Source of the DNA: Chromatiales bacterium
GTDB lineage: Bacteria; Pseudomonadota; Gammaproteobacteria; Steroidobacterales; GCA-2729495
Reading direction: 5' to 3'
DNA: 64,000 bases
NCBI GenBank assembly: GCA_024234935.1
Contig: JACKNI010000003.1
Span: forward strand, 186,001 to 250,000
The stretch's first letter is position 1; the number at the start of each line of letters is the position of its first letter. The notes beneath the pieces were generated by a model, which worked only from the letters and a program-made list of their open reading frames with translations, was not told where the DNA came from and did no database searches. The position numbers and the translations under genes were made by a program. Below are positions 16,135 through 24,573 of the stretch, piece by piece.

Positions 16135-17964
16135 ATGCCAGATTCATTCCGGAGCATCGATACCGTGACTTCCGCCCCCCCAGCACCCGGCAAACCTGGA
16201 CGCGGCACTCTGCTGCGCTGGATCGGCTGGTTCGGTATCGCCAATGCGGCGCTGTATGGACTGGTCGGATTGCGTTACCTGTTTGCCTTCGGTCAGCCCG
16301 GGTCCGGACTGGCGACGGTTTACGTCCTGCTGGCGTTCATCGGCCAGTTCGCCCTGCTCGGCTTCCTGCCGCTGATGTTGCTGCTCGGACCGGTCGCACT
16401 GGTCCTGCCCCGCAAGACGCTGCTGATGATCATCGGCGTGCCGGTCGCCGCAGCCGGACTGACCATCGCCGCGCTCGATACGAATGTGTTTGCGGAATAC
16501 CGCTATCACATGAGCGCACTGACGGCGCAGATCTTTGCCGGCTCGACCTGGGTTTTCGCCGGCATCATCTTCGTCGTTGCGCTGCTCTTCCAGGCCATGC
16601 TGGCAGGCAATGTCTGGCAGCGGGTCGCTGCAGGCAGGGGCGGCAAGGGCGGCTGGCTGGCGGCGGCACTGATCCTCTGCTGGTGCGGCGGACAGGGCAT
16701 CCACATCTGGGCGGATGCGACGGCTTATGTACCGGTGTTGAGCTTTACCCGCTACCTGCCGGTGTATTTCCCGATCAAGGCCAAGCGCCGCCTGTCGCAA
16801 CTGGGTCTGGTCGATCACGAGGTCGTCGAACGGGAGCGCCTGCTGCGCAAGGCGAGTGCACCAGACAGCGGTCAGCTGCACTACCCTTTGCAGCCGCTGG
16901 TCTGCAATGCCGGCAAGTCGACCCTGCCGAATATCCTGTTTGTGGTGATCGACGCGTTGCGGCCCGACAAGATCGGGCCGGAGTACACGCCGCGGATCGC
17001 CAGATTCGCGGCTGAAGGACTGCAGTTCAGCAACCACTACAGCGGCGGCAACTCGTCGCGCATGGGCTTTTTCTCCATGTTCTACGGTCTGCCAAGCACC
17101 TACTGGCAGGCGTTCAACGACACGCAGCGCCAGCCGGTACTCATGGACCAGCTGGTCGCGCAGGGCTACGAGATCGCCGCATTCAGCTCGGTAGGCTTTG
17201 GCGGTCCGGCAGAAATCGACCACACCGTGTTTGCCTCGGTCAGCCCGGAACACATGTATTCGGCACCGCATGACGGTGATCGCAACGTCGATATCACCCG
17301 CGCCTGGCATCGCTGGTTTGATGTGCGCAATGCCCCGGGCATACCCTTCTTCAGCCTGCTGTACTACGACCCGGGCAATGCGGCCAGCGATACGGGTACT
17401 GCCGCAGCGCCGAGTACGCTCGCGGAACGCCATGCGGCCTATCTGCATGGCATCAAGGCCACCGATCACGAAGTGGAGGATGTGCTCGCGGCCCTCGACG
17501 CCAAAGAAGGCCCGCGCGAAACGCTGGTGATCATCGCCAGCGACCACGGCTATGAGTTCGATGAACTGGGCCTCGGCAATATCGGTCACGGCAGCAACTA
17601 CGGCCCCTGGCAGTTGCGTTCCACCCTGCTCATGCGCTGGCCAGGTCGCAAACCGCAGGTGTACACACATCGCAGCGCACATCAGGATCTGCCCGGCACC
17701 CTGCTGCAGGAGGTATTCGGCTGCGCGAATCCCGTATCCGACTACAGCAGCGGCGGCAATCTCTTCGACGGCAAGTCATGGGACTGGATCATTGCCGGCA
17801 GCTACAGCGACTACGCGATCGTGGAGCCGGACAAGCTGATCGTGACCTGGCCTGGCGGGCTGGTTGACGTCCTGGGGCCGGATTACCGTCCGAAATCGGG
17901 CATCCGCCTCAACCCCGCCACGATCGAAGCGACCATGCTTGAAATGCGGCGCTTCTACCAGTGA
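16135..17964 (+). CDS. Membrane-anchored sulfatase-fold protein, YejM/PbgA-like
   Basis: A 609-residue protein with five N-terminal transmembrane segments (about residues 20-210) and a periplasmic alkaline-phosphatase-superfamily domain starting near NILFVVIDALRPDKIG. This is the architecture of YejM/PbgA (LapC), which senses periplasmic LPS and controls LpxC stability in enterobacteria. The segment SGGNSSRMGFFSMFYGLP matches the YejM active-site-like loop, and IASDHGYEFDE supplies the second metal-site block. The ATG at 16135 was taken because the upstream frame overlaps modA antisense. It heads a plus-strand run with three sugar-transfer genes, supporting a role in surface glycolipid biology. 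Whether it is a hydrolase or a sensor cannot be told. Confidence 0.8.
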   Translation: MPDSFRSIDTVTSAPPAPGKPGRGTLLRWIGWFGIANAALYGLVGLRYLFAFGQPGSGLATVYVLLAFIGQFALLGFLPLMLLLGPVALVLPRKTLLMIIGVPVAAAGLTIAALDTNVFAEYRYHMSALTAQIFAGSTWVFAGIIFVVALLFQAMLAGNVWQRVAAGRGGKGGWLAAALILCWCGGQGIHIWADATAYVPVLSFTRYLPVYFPIKAKRRLSQLGLVDHEVVERERLLRKASAPDSGQLHYPLQPLVCNAGKSTLPNILFVVIDALRPDKIGPEYTPRIARFAAEGLQFSNHYSGGNSSRMGFFSMFYGLPSTYWQAFNDTQRQPVLMDQLVAQGYEIAAFSSVGFGGPAEIDHTVFASVSPEHMYSAPHDGDRNVDITRAWHRWFDVRNAPGIPFFSLLYYDPGNAASDTGTAAAPSTLAERHAAYLHGIKATDHEVEDVLAALDAKEGPRETLVIIASDHGYEFDELGLGNIGHGSNYGPWQLRSTLLMRWPGRKPQVYTHRSAHQDLPGTLLQEVFGCANPVSDYSSGGNLFDGKSWDWIIAGSYSDYAIVEPDKLIVTWPGGLVDVLGPDYRPKSGIRLNPATIEATMLEMRRFYQ

Positions 17965-17990
17965 GCGCTGCTGACGGGAATCCGGACACC

Positions 17991-19007
17991 ATGAGGCGAC
18001 TGCTGTTCTATGTCGAGCAGGACTACTCCTTCGATATCCTGCGCCCGCTGCAGACCGAAGCGCGACGCCGCGGGCACGAAGTGCGCTGGCTGGTGTTCGG
18101 CGATGCGTCGCCCGCCCTGCTGAAGCCGGATGAAATTGCCGCGCGGAATGCAGCGGACGCCGTCCGCTATGCCCCGCACGCCCTGTTCGCCCCGGGCGAC
18201 CGGGCGCCTGCCTTCATTCCGGGCCTGAAGGTCGAGGTCTTCCATGGTCTCAATGAAGACAAGCGCGGCGAGCCGATCCCCGAGCGCGGGCTGTTTGACC
18301 TCTATTGCACCCAGAGCCCGTCACAGACGGCGATGCTGCAGCCCCTTGCGCAGCAGCGCGGTTATTTCCGGGTAAGGGAAACCGGCTGGCTCAAACTCGA
18401 TGCCATCTACAACCATCCCCGCGACGGCATCCGCCGCGACCGGCCACAGATCCTGCTGGCTTCGACCTTTACGCCCAGCCTGTCGGGTGCCGAGGCCCTT
18501 TATGCGGAGATTGCCCGGCTCAGCCAGTCACCGGAATGGCAGTGGCTGGTCACCCTGCACCCGAAGATGGCGCCGGCCACCGTCGAGCGCTATCGGGCAC
18601 TGGCCGGCGACAATCTGCAATTCCACGGTACCGACAAGGTCATCGGGCTGCTGCACCGGGCCGATGTCATGGTCAGCGACAACTCGTCGGTGCTGCAGGA
18701 ATTCCTGTTGCTGGGAAAACCGGTGGTCAGCTACCGGAACCGGAAACCCGGACCGTTCCTCATCGACATACAGGAGCCCGCGGAACTGCAGGCCGCGCTG
18801 GCCCGCGCACTGCACCCCGATGCAGAACTGCAGCGGGCAATCGACGCCTACGGACCGTCAGTCACTCCGTGGCGCGATGGCGCGAGCGCCGGCCGCATAA
18901 TGGATGCCGTGGAAGACATGCTGGCCAGCGGCTGGCAGGATAAAAAGCCGCTGAATCTGCTGCGCAACCTGAAGATGCGCCGCCAGCTCGGCTATTACGG
19001 ATTCTGA
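17991..19007 (+). CDS. GT-B fold glycosyl/glycerophosphotransferase-like protein
   Basis: A 338-residue cytoplasmic protein from ATG 17991 (MRRLLFYVEQDYSFDIL); a GTG at 17961 overlapping the previous stop would add 10 residues. The fold pattern is GT-B-like: an N-terminal Rossmann half, then VTLHPKMAPATVERYR and a donor-site block HRADVMVSDNSSVLQEFLLLGKPVVSYRNRKPGP, which resembles CDP-glycerol glycerophosphotransferases and UDP-GlcNAc 2-epimerase-like transferases. It follows the YejM-like gene closely and precedes two glycosyltransferases, so a role in LPS core or O-glycan assembly is likely. Donor and acceptor unknown. Confidence 0.6.
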   Translation: MRRLLFYVEQDYSFDILRPLQTEARRRGHEVRWLVFGDASPALLKPDEIAARNAADAVRYAPHALFAPGDRAPAFIPGLKVEVFHGLNEDKRGEPIPERGLFDLYCTQSPSQTAMLQPLAQQRGYFRVRETGWLKLDAIYNHPRDGIRRDRPQILLASTFTPSLSGAEALYAEIARLSQSPEWQWLVTLHPKMAPATVERYRALAGDNLQFHGTDKVIGLLHRADVMVSDNSSVLQEFLLLGKPVVSYRNRKPGPFLIDIQEPAELQAALARALHPDAELQRAIDAYGPSVTPWRDGASAGRIMDAVEDMLASGWQDKKPLNLLRNLKMRRQLGYYGF

Positions 19008-19024
19008 CCAGCGCGGGAGCCACC

Positions 19025-19804
19025 ATGCATTCACTGTCGGCCATCATCGTCTGCATGAACGAGCAGGACCGCATACGGCCCTGCCTGGAATCCCTGAAGC
19101 ACATCGCCGACGAAGTCATCGTGTTCGACTCAGGCAGCACCGACAACACGGTCGCCATCGTCCGCGAATACACCGACAAGGTCTGGATCACCGAAGACTG
19201 GCCCGGCGACGGTTTCCAGAAGCAGCGCGCACTCGACAAGGCGAGTTGCGACTGGGTACTGATCATCGACGCCGACGAGTGGCTGGACCCGGAGATGAAA
19301 GCCTCGATCCGCACCATCCTGTCCAGACCGCAGATCGAAGAAGTCGCATTCAAACTGCCCTGGGGCAACGTGATCCTCGGCAAGCAGCTGAAGCACGGGC
19401 GCTCGGCACGGGCACCCAAACGCCTGTTCAGGCGCGAAGGCGCGCACATCACCCCGGTGGTCGTGCACGGACATATCGTCACCGATGGAAAAGTCTCCAC
19501 GATCCGCAAGGGTTACCTGATGCACAACTCGCTCAGGGGCTTTGATCATCTGCTGGAAAAGAACCGCAGCTATGCCTGGGAGACCAGCCGAAAGTACTAC
19601 GCGCAGAAGACCAGGAGCTTCGGCATTCCCTTTGCCATCGTGCGCGCCGTGTGGACCTTCTTCCTGATCTATGTGCTCAGGCTCGGTTTTCTCGACGGCC
19701 AGCGCGGTCTGATGATGGCCGTGATGTTTGCGCAGGCCTCGTTCAACAAGTACGCCGGGTTGTGGTATCTGGAAACCGAAAACCGCAACCGGACATCCAG
19801 TTGA
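19025..19804 (+). CDS. Family 2 glycosyltransferase (WaaE/KdtX-like)
   Basis: A 259-residue GT-A enzyme. It starts SLSAIIVCMNEQDRIRPCLESL and carries FDSGSTDNTVAIVREY and the nucleotide-sugar/metal motif IDADEWL. The size and the RLFRREGAHITPVVVHG segment match the LPS core glycosyltransferases WaaE/KdtX. A hydrophobic segment near residues 205-225 (VWTFFLIYVLRLGFL) may tether it to the inner membrane. A GGGAG ribosome site lies 6 bases before the ATG. Its stop overlaps the TTG start of the next glycosyltransferase (TTGA), so the two are translated together. Confidence 0.85.
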   Translation: MHSLSAIIVCMNEQDRIRPCLESLKHIADEVIVFDSGSTDNTVAIVREYTDKVWITEDWPGDGFQKQRALDKASCDWVLIIDADEWLDPEMKASIRTILSRPQIEEVAFKLPWGNVILGKQLKHGRSARAPKRLFRREGAHITPVVVHGHIVTDGKVSTIRKGYLMHNSLRGFDHLLEKNRSYAWETSRKYYAQKTRSFGIPFAIVRAVWTFFLIYVLRLGFLDGQRGLMMAVMFAQASFNKYAGLWYLETENRNRTSS

Positions 19805-20910
19805 ACATACTGATTGCGGCCGGCTCGCGGGGCGCACTGAGCCAGTTGCGCCCCGAGTTCGAATCCTTCATCGCGATGGCAGAGCGCGGCCACAGGCTCA
19901 CGATCGTCATCAAGCCGGATTCCGTCTACGTGCCGCGCCTGCGCGAACTCGGCATCCGCATGTTGCACTGCTATCCGGAAAAAAAGATCGATCTGGAATC
20001 GATTCGCGCGCTGCGCGCGGAACTGCGTCGCACCCGTTACGACATCATCTACGCAACGACCTCGAAGACCATTCCCAATGCAGCCTTTGCAGCGATCGGC
20101 TTCCCCGCAAAGCTGGTCGCCTACCGGGGCACTACCGGGGGCCTGCACCGTCACGACCCGACCGCCTACCTGACCATCCTGCACCCGCGTGTGGATGGCG
20201 TGGTCTGCGTTTCCGAGGCGGTCCGGCAGGACGTGCTGCGACGGGTCTGGAAAAACAGGGACCAGGTCGTAACCATCCACAAGGGCCACAACCTTGAATG
20301 GTCTTCACTGCCACCGGCCGATCTGGGCGAGTTCGGCATCGGCGCCGGTGATTTCGTGGTCATCTGCGCAGTCAACGCCAGGCCCAGCAAGGGCATCGAC
20401 ATCATGCTGGAAGCAGCAAACCACCTCGCGCATATCGACAATCTGCACCTGCTGCTGGTGGGCAAGGACACGGACACGGAGCCCTACACCACGCTGATTG
20501 CCGGCAACAGGATGCGCGAGCGCATTCATGTCGCCGGTTTTCGCCGGAATGCCCCCGAGCTGATTGCAGCCAGCAATGTGCTGGTGCAGCCCTCGCGCAG
20601 CGGCGAGGGCCTGCCGCGAGCCGTGATGGAAGCGATGGGCTACGGCACACCGGTGATCATCACCGATACGGGCGGCGGCAAGGAAGTGGTTGAAGACGGG
20701 GTATCAGGCTTCGTCGTCCCGGTGGAAGATCCGGCGGCAATCAGCCGCCGCGTAGAACAGCTGCACAAGGACCCGGACCTGTGCCGGCGGCTGGCAGAAA
20801 GCGGCAGGAGAAAGCTCGAAGACCGCTTTTCATCGGCCCGGACGACGGATAAATATCTGGCCTTTTTCGGGGCACTGGCCGGCGCATCCGGAGCGCCGGA
20901 CCCGGGCTGA
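19801..20910 (+). CDS. Family 4 glycosyltransferase
   Basis: A 369-residue GT-B enzyme. The TTG at 19801 is the best start: it gives NILIAAGSRGALSQLRPEF, a normal first Rossmann strand, and overlaps the previous stop by 4 bases; the longer frame reads through the previous gene. The C-terminal donor domain is clear, with CAVNARPSKGIDIMLEAA, VLVQPSRSGEGLPRAVMEAMGYGTPVIITDTGGGKEVVEDG in pieces, and the E-x7-E-like region. It probably adds a sugar to the LPS core or O-unit. Its stop lies directly against the stop of the convergent hisF-like gene. Confidence 0.85.
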   Translation: MNILIAAGSRGALSQLRPEFESFIAMAERGHRLTIVIKPDSVYVPRLRELGIRMLHCYPEKKIDLESIRALRAELRRTRYDIIYATTSKTIPNAAFAAIGFPAKLVAYRGTTGGLHRHDPTAYLTILHPRVDGVVCVSEAVRQDVLRRVWKNRDQVVTIHKGHNLEWSSLPPADLGEFGIGAGDFVVICAVNARPSKGIDIMLEAANHLAHIDNLHLLLVGKDTDTEPYTTLIAGNRMRERIHVAGFRRNAPELIAASNVLVQPSRSGEGLPRAVMEAMGYGTPVIITDTGGGKEVVEDGVSGFVVPVEDPAAISRRVEQLHKDPDLCRRLAESGRRKLEDRFSSARTTDKYLAFFGALAGASGAPDPG

Positions 20911-20916
20911 TCAGCC
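20905..20916. other. Perfect 12-bp palindrome at a zero-gap convergent gene end
   Basis: GGCTGATCAGCC holds the TGA stop of the plus-strand glycosyltransferase (20908-20910) and the TGA stop of the minus-strand hisF-like gene (complement of 20911-20913) back to back, with no intergenic base. No T-run follows on either side, so it is not a standard intrinsic terminator. Confidence 0.6.
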
Positions 20917-21669
20917 GCCAGGCAACCTGACCGGAATGCCCTGCTCTGCCATTCGGCGCTTGCAGTCATTGGGCGTGAAGTTCGTGAAGTGGAAGATGCT
21001 CGCCGCGGCCACCGCTGACGCCCCGGCGCGGATCGCCGCCACACAGTCATCGGGACCGGAGATGCCCCCGCAGGCGATCAGCGGGACATCGGCGGCCTGT
21101 GCATAGCGCCCGATGCTCTCCTGGTCACAACCCTCCATCGTGCCGTCGCGATCCACGAAGTTGATCAGCAGTTCGCCGGCACCGAGCGCCTGTGCGCGGA
21201 CAATCCAGTCAAGCGGATCGAGATCCAGCGCCGGATCAACCCGCGACCACACCCGGTTGACGCCATCACGCCGGCGGATATCGATCGAAACGACGATGCA
21301 TTGCGCGCCGAATACGCGTACCGCATCGCGGACGAATTCCGGATCGACCAGCGCTCCGTAGTTCAGCGATACCTTGTCTGCGCCCGCCTTGAGCAGCTTG
21401 CGGATATCCTCGATGCTGCGCAGCCCGCCACCGACCGTCAGCGGCATGAAACACTCCGAGGCAATCTCGCGCACGGTGAACATGTCGATGGAGCGCTTCT
21501 GTGCGGATGCATCGATATCCAGCAGGATCAGTTCATCGACGTTGCGCGTGTTGTAGGTCCGCGCGACGGTGATCGGGTTGCCCAGGTTGCGCCGCTCGCT
21601 GAAGCGGATGGTCTTGAGCACGGAATAGCCGTTGATCAGCACCACCGGTATGACGCGGTGCCTCAGCAT
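20911..21669 (-). CDS. HisF-like subunit of a glutamine-dependent sugar amidation system
   Basis: A 252-residue (beta/alpha)8 barrel related to the HisF cyclase of histidine synthesis. Compared with HisF, the two phosphate-binding halves are kept (FTVREIASECFMPLTVGGGLR and ELLINFVDRDG) and Asp130 (VSIDIR) is present. However, the catalytic Asp11 of the IPCLDV strand is replaced: the sequence reads RVIPVVLINGY with Leu at 11. That fits a barrel that only channels ammonia rather than closing an imidazole ring. It overlaps the hisH-like gene by 7 bases, and both lie downstream of a PseA-like amidotransferase, as in the Campylobacter jejuni flagellin glycosylation locus. It should deliver ammonia for an acetamidino group on pseudaminic acid. 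Confidence 0.82.
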   Translation of the reverse strand: MLRHRVIPVVLINGYSVLKTIRFSERRNLGNPITVARTYNTRNVDELILLDIDASAQKRSIDMFTVREIASECFMPLTVGGGLRSIEDIRKLLKAGADKVSLNYGALVDPEFVRDAVRVFGAQCIVVSIDIRRRDGVNRVWSRVDPALDLDPLDWIVRAQALGAGELLINFVDRDGTMEGCDQESIGRYAQAADVPLIACGGISGPDDCVAAIRAGASAVAAASIFHFTNFTPNDCKRRMAEQGIPVRLPGG

Positions 21670-22283
21670 GCGAAAGCCGCGAAATTCCCGAGCACCTGGA
21701 GTCCGGCGTCCTGGCTTTTTTCAGGATGGAACTGGGTGCCCCAGACAGGACCGCTGGCGACTGCGGCAACGACCTGACCGCCGTAGTCGGTGGTGGCATG
21801 CGGGATATCTTCGTGCAACTGCATCGCATAGCTGTGGACGAAGTAAAAGCATGCGCCATCCGCCACTCCGGCAAACATGGCCATCGACCCGCCATGCACC
21901 TCGTTCCAGCCCATGTGCGGAATACGCAGGGCTGGATCATTCCGGCGCAAGGCGGCGACATGTCCGCGGATCAGCCCCAGGCCGGCAACCGGCGCACCGT
22001 CGGCACCCTCGTCCCCGCTGGTCGAGAGCAGCTGCATGCCGAGACAGATACCGAGGATCGGCGTCTGCCGGGCTTTCACGTTTTCTGTAATCGCATCGGC
22101 CATGCCACTTTCAGCAAGCTGCCGGGACGCTTCGGCAAAACTGCCCACCCCCGGCAGGATCAATGCGCCTGCGCTGCGCACGCCGGCCGGATCGGCACAC
22201 ACGGTATGGGCGACGTCGAGAAACTTCAGCGCGCGGGCAACGCTGCCGATGTTGCCCATGCCTATGTCGATAACGGTGATCAC
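21663..22283 (-). CDS. HisH-like glutaminase subunit for sugar amidation
   Basis: A 206-residue class I glutamine amidotransferase. The catalytic triad is Cys80 (GICLGMQLL), His186 and Glu188 (FHPEKS), and the oxyanion region LPGVGSF is present, so glutamine hydrolysis should be active. The start is GTG at 22283, overlapping the stop of the PseA-like gene by 4 bases (GTGA). It should release ammonia that passes through the HisF-like partner to the amidotransferase. No other histidine genes lie nearby, so a role in histidine synthesis is unlikely. Confidence 0.87.
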   Translation of the reverse strand: MITVIDIGMGNIGSVARALKFLDVAHTVCADPAGVRSAGALILPGVGSFAEASRQLAESGMADAITENVKARQTPILGICLGMQLLSTSGDEGADGAPVAGLGLIRGHVAALRRNDPALRIPHMGWNEVHGGSMAMFAGVADGACFYFVHSYAMQLHEDIPHATTDYGGQVVAAVASGPVWGTQFHPEKSQDAGLQVLGNFAAFAC

Positions 22284-23422
22284 AGGGGCTGTGGCAGGAA
22301 CTTTCTCTGCAGGTTGCCCTGCGTATCCTTGACGAGATTCCCGTCATCGTCGCAGACGAAGAGCATCTTGTTGGTGAAGCGGTCGAGCGTTGCCTCGAAC
22401 ACCGCCTCGCTCATGCCGAGAAATTGCAGAAAATCCGGTATGTACTTCCAGGGCACCTGACCCTCGGAGGACGCGACCAGCTTGCCGATGGCCTCATTGC
22501 GCGTCATGCGCCCGGCCCGGATTTCGATGCACAGCTGGTCGGTGGCGCGTCCGTAGCCGAATTTTATGAACTTCATGTAGTCGTGGAGTCCGCCAATCCA
22601 CTTGCAGTCCAGGTTCTCGATGTCGTTATAGGCGCCCTCGACCGGCCCGCCGGGATTGCGGTTCCAGCCCAGACCGAGGACGAGGTCGCGGTTGCGCTCG
22701 GTGTCCCAAGGCTCGAAATAGCCGAGAAACAGGCCCGTCACGCCCACCTCATGGATCTGCTGGTCCGGCGGGTACTCGAGAAAGTAGATATCGCGCATGT
22801 CTACGCCGTCATGCACGGCATCCGAAAGCCGGTGACCGAGCATCTGGAACTGCTCGAGCCAGTTGCGATCGAGAAAATTGTTGCCCTTGCGGGAGGCCGG
22901 GCCGCCATATTCGAACTGCGAGTTCTCGCCCCAGATCAGCAGCGGAATGCGGAACTCGACGGCAATGCGCACCGGTATGGTGAAGATGCCGATGTGCTCG
23001 GGCCAGCAGCAATCGCCCAGCTTTCTGAAGCCGATGTCCACAAGTTGCCGGTAGGCCTTGCGGTTGCCGCCCAGCTGAATCAGGTCAAAGCCCTGGTCAC
23101 GCAGGAAGATCAGGTTCTTCTGCCCGACCTCGGTCATTTCGCAGGGCACATGGTTCACGCAAAGCGGCTTCATGCCGTACTTGTCGCGCATGGTCAGTGC
23201 CTGATAGCAGCTGTCCTTGCCGCCACTGACGGGAATGATGCAGTCCCAGCGCGCACCGTCACCACGATACCGCGCGAGGATGGCCTCGAATTCAGCCGCC
23301 CGCTGACTCCAGTCGATGTCGCGCTTTCTCGCGACGGAATTGCACGCATCGCAGACCCCCTCGGCGTCGAACACCTGCTCGGGACGGGTAATCGGCATAA
23401 TGCACTTGCGGCAGAATTGCAT
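22280..23422 (-). CDS. pseA: N-acetyl sugar amidotransferase (PseA/WbpG-like)
   Basis: A 380-residue ATP-pyrophosphatase-type enzyme. The ATG at 23422 is preceded by AGGAG 9 bases away. An N-terminal zinc-finger-like set Cys4, Cys7, Cys24, Cys27 (CRKCIMP and CDAC) is followed by the PP-loop PVSGGKDS at 64-71 that activates the substrate with ATP. WbpG and PseA relatives turn an N-acetyl group on a sugar into an acetamidino group using ammonia from HisH/HisF partners, which follow here directly. The substrate is most probably pseudaminic acid, given the complete pse pathway nearby. It is cytoplasmic. A plus-strand gene starts 51 bases upstream on the opposite strand. Confidence 0.85.
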   Translation of the reverse strand: MQFCRKCIMPITRPEQVFDAEGVCDACNSVARKRDIDWSQRAAEFEAILARYRGDGARWDCIIPVSGGKDSCYQALTMRDKYGMKPLCVNHVPCEMTEVGQKNLIFLRDQGFDLIQLGGNRKAYRQLVDIGFRKLGDCCWPEHIGIFTIPVRIAVEFRIPLLIWGENSQFEYGGPASRKGNNFLDRNWLEQFQMLGHRLSDAVHDGVDMRDIYFLEYPPDQQIHEVGVTGLFLGYFEPWDTERNRDLVLGLGWNRNPGGPVEGAYNDIENLDCKWIGGLHDYMKFIKFGYGRATDQLCIEIRAGRMTRNEAIGKLVASSEGQVPWKYIPDFLQFLGMSEAVFEATLDRFTNKMLFVCDDDGNLVKDTQGNLQRKFLPQPL

Positions 23423-23473
23423 CGTTGGCTCCTGTCGACCAATCATAAGCCAGAACCAGAGAGCGGCTGAAGA

Positions 23474-24565
23474 ATGCGGACTGAACCAAACATATATGTC
23501 TGCTCGACGGTCAGGCATCTGTTGTTTTCACTGCTGCGCGCTGCCTCGTGCAGGGACGAATCGCATTACATCCTGTTTTTCGCCGACTACCAGCAGGCGT
23601 CGCTCGGCGACTGGCATCTCGACAAGCTGCCCGCAAACATGACTGTCTGCGAGCTGTCCCGCGGCCGGGTCCGCCAGCAGCTGGCCGGGAGTTTGCGCGG
23701 CAGGCTTTGCTATTTTCTGGCCATGCGCGGCCTCCGCGCGCCCGCGATCATTCTCGGGCCACTGCACTCGATCCTTGCCGAAGCATCCCCGGAGCTCTCA
23801 CGCGCGCTGGCTGATACCGGAATGCCGCATCTCTGGCTGTTCAACGAGCGCAACAGGATGGCCCGCCTGCTGCGCCTGCTGGCCAGGCGTTTTTCAGTCC
23901 TTGAAGACGGCGAAGGCAACTACCTGCTGCAGCGTTGTCCGTGGTGGAAATGGCCCGCCCGTCTTGTTCGCGGCCTTCCGGCGCGACACCGCGTTTTCGG
24001 CGAAGAAGACCGCTGCGAATCGGTCTGGGTGCTGCACCCGGAGCGATTGCCCGCACCGGTACGCCACAAGGGCCGGCAGATCGACTTTCTCACCAGCTCC
24101 GCCGGGCTCGCAACCATCAGACAGCTGTTCGACGCTGAGACCGTATCGGCCGGCGAGGCGCAACAGGTGATCCTCGCCAGCCAGCCATTCGGGATTCCAG
24201 GCGTCACCACCGCGGACAAGCAGCAGGTCTATGGGCAGATCATTGACTACCTGCAGACAAAGGGGATGCCGGTCGTACTGAAGATCCACCCGGCAGAAGA
24301 TGCTGGCGACTACGGGTTCCTCGGTGAAAAGGTCCGGCGGGCACCGGCAAAAATCCCCCTGGAAGCCCTGCTGCTCGGCGCCTCCCGACCACCGATCGTG
24401 TTATCGGTGCTGTCGACGGCCGGTCTGGGCTTCGAACGTTACTGCCGCAGAATCAAGCTCTGCGAGGACGGCGCAAGTGACAGCCTGTACTTTCAGACGG
24501 TGCAGCGCTGGGTTGCCGATCCCGAAACGCTCGACGCGGTACTCCGGAAAAAACTGCCAGGCTGA
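23474..24565 (+). CDS. Putative sialyltransferase-like glycosyltransferase, candidate nonulosonate transferase
   Basis: A 363-residue protein not firmly recognised. It opens NIYVCSTVRHLLFSLLRAA, and its C-terminal half has a MPVVLKIHPAEDAGDY block followed about 35 residues later by PPIVLSVLSTAGLGFERY. The HP and S-x-x-S/T pair recalls the donor-binding motifs of bacterial sialyltransferases of the GT52 and polysialyltransferase group, which use CMP-activated nonulosonic acids. No signal peptide or transmembrane helix is clear. It sits on the plus strand between the amidation genes and pseI, interrupting an otherwise minus-strand pse cluster, and faces pseI with an 8-base gap. A role transferring CMP-pseudaminic acid is reasonable but unproven. 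Confidence 0.5.
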   Translation: MRTEPNIYVCSTVRHLLFSLLRAASCRDESHYILFFADYQQASLGDWHLDKLPANMTVCELSRGRVRQQLAGSLRGRLCYFLAMRGLRAPAIILGPLHSILAEASPELSRALADTGMPHLWLFNERNRMARLLRLLARRFSVLEDGEGNYLLQRCPWWKWPARLVRGLPARHRVFGEEDRCESVWVLHPERLPAPVRHKGRQIDFLTSSAGLATIRQLFDAETVSAGEAQQVILASQPFGIPGVTTADKQQVYGQIIDYLQTKGMPVVLKIHPAEDAGDYGFLGEKVRRAPAKIPLEALLLGASRPPIVLSVLSTAGLGFERYCRRIKLCEDGASDSLYFQTVQRWVADPETLDAVLRKKLPG

Positions 24566-24573
24566 GCGGGCGG

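Noticed and set aside
16144..17682. 512-codon open frame on the minus strand
   Set aside because: Antisense to the YejM-like gene, whose protein has clear domains; this frame does not.
20911..22283. Histidine biosynthesis genes hisF and hisH
   Set aside because: No other his gene is near, the HisF catalytic Asp11 is missing, and the pair is coupled to a PseA-like amidotransferase, so a sugar amidation role is favoured.
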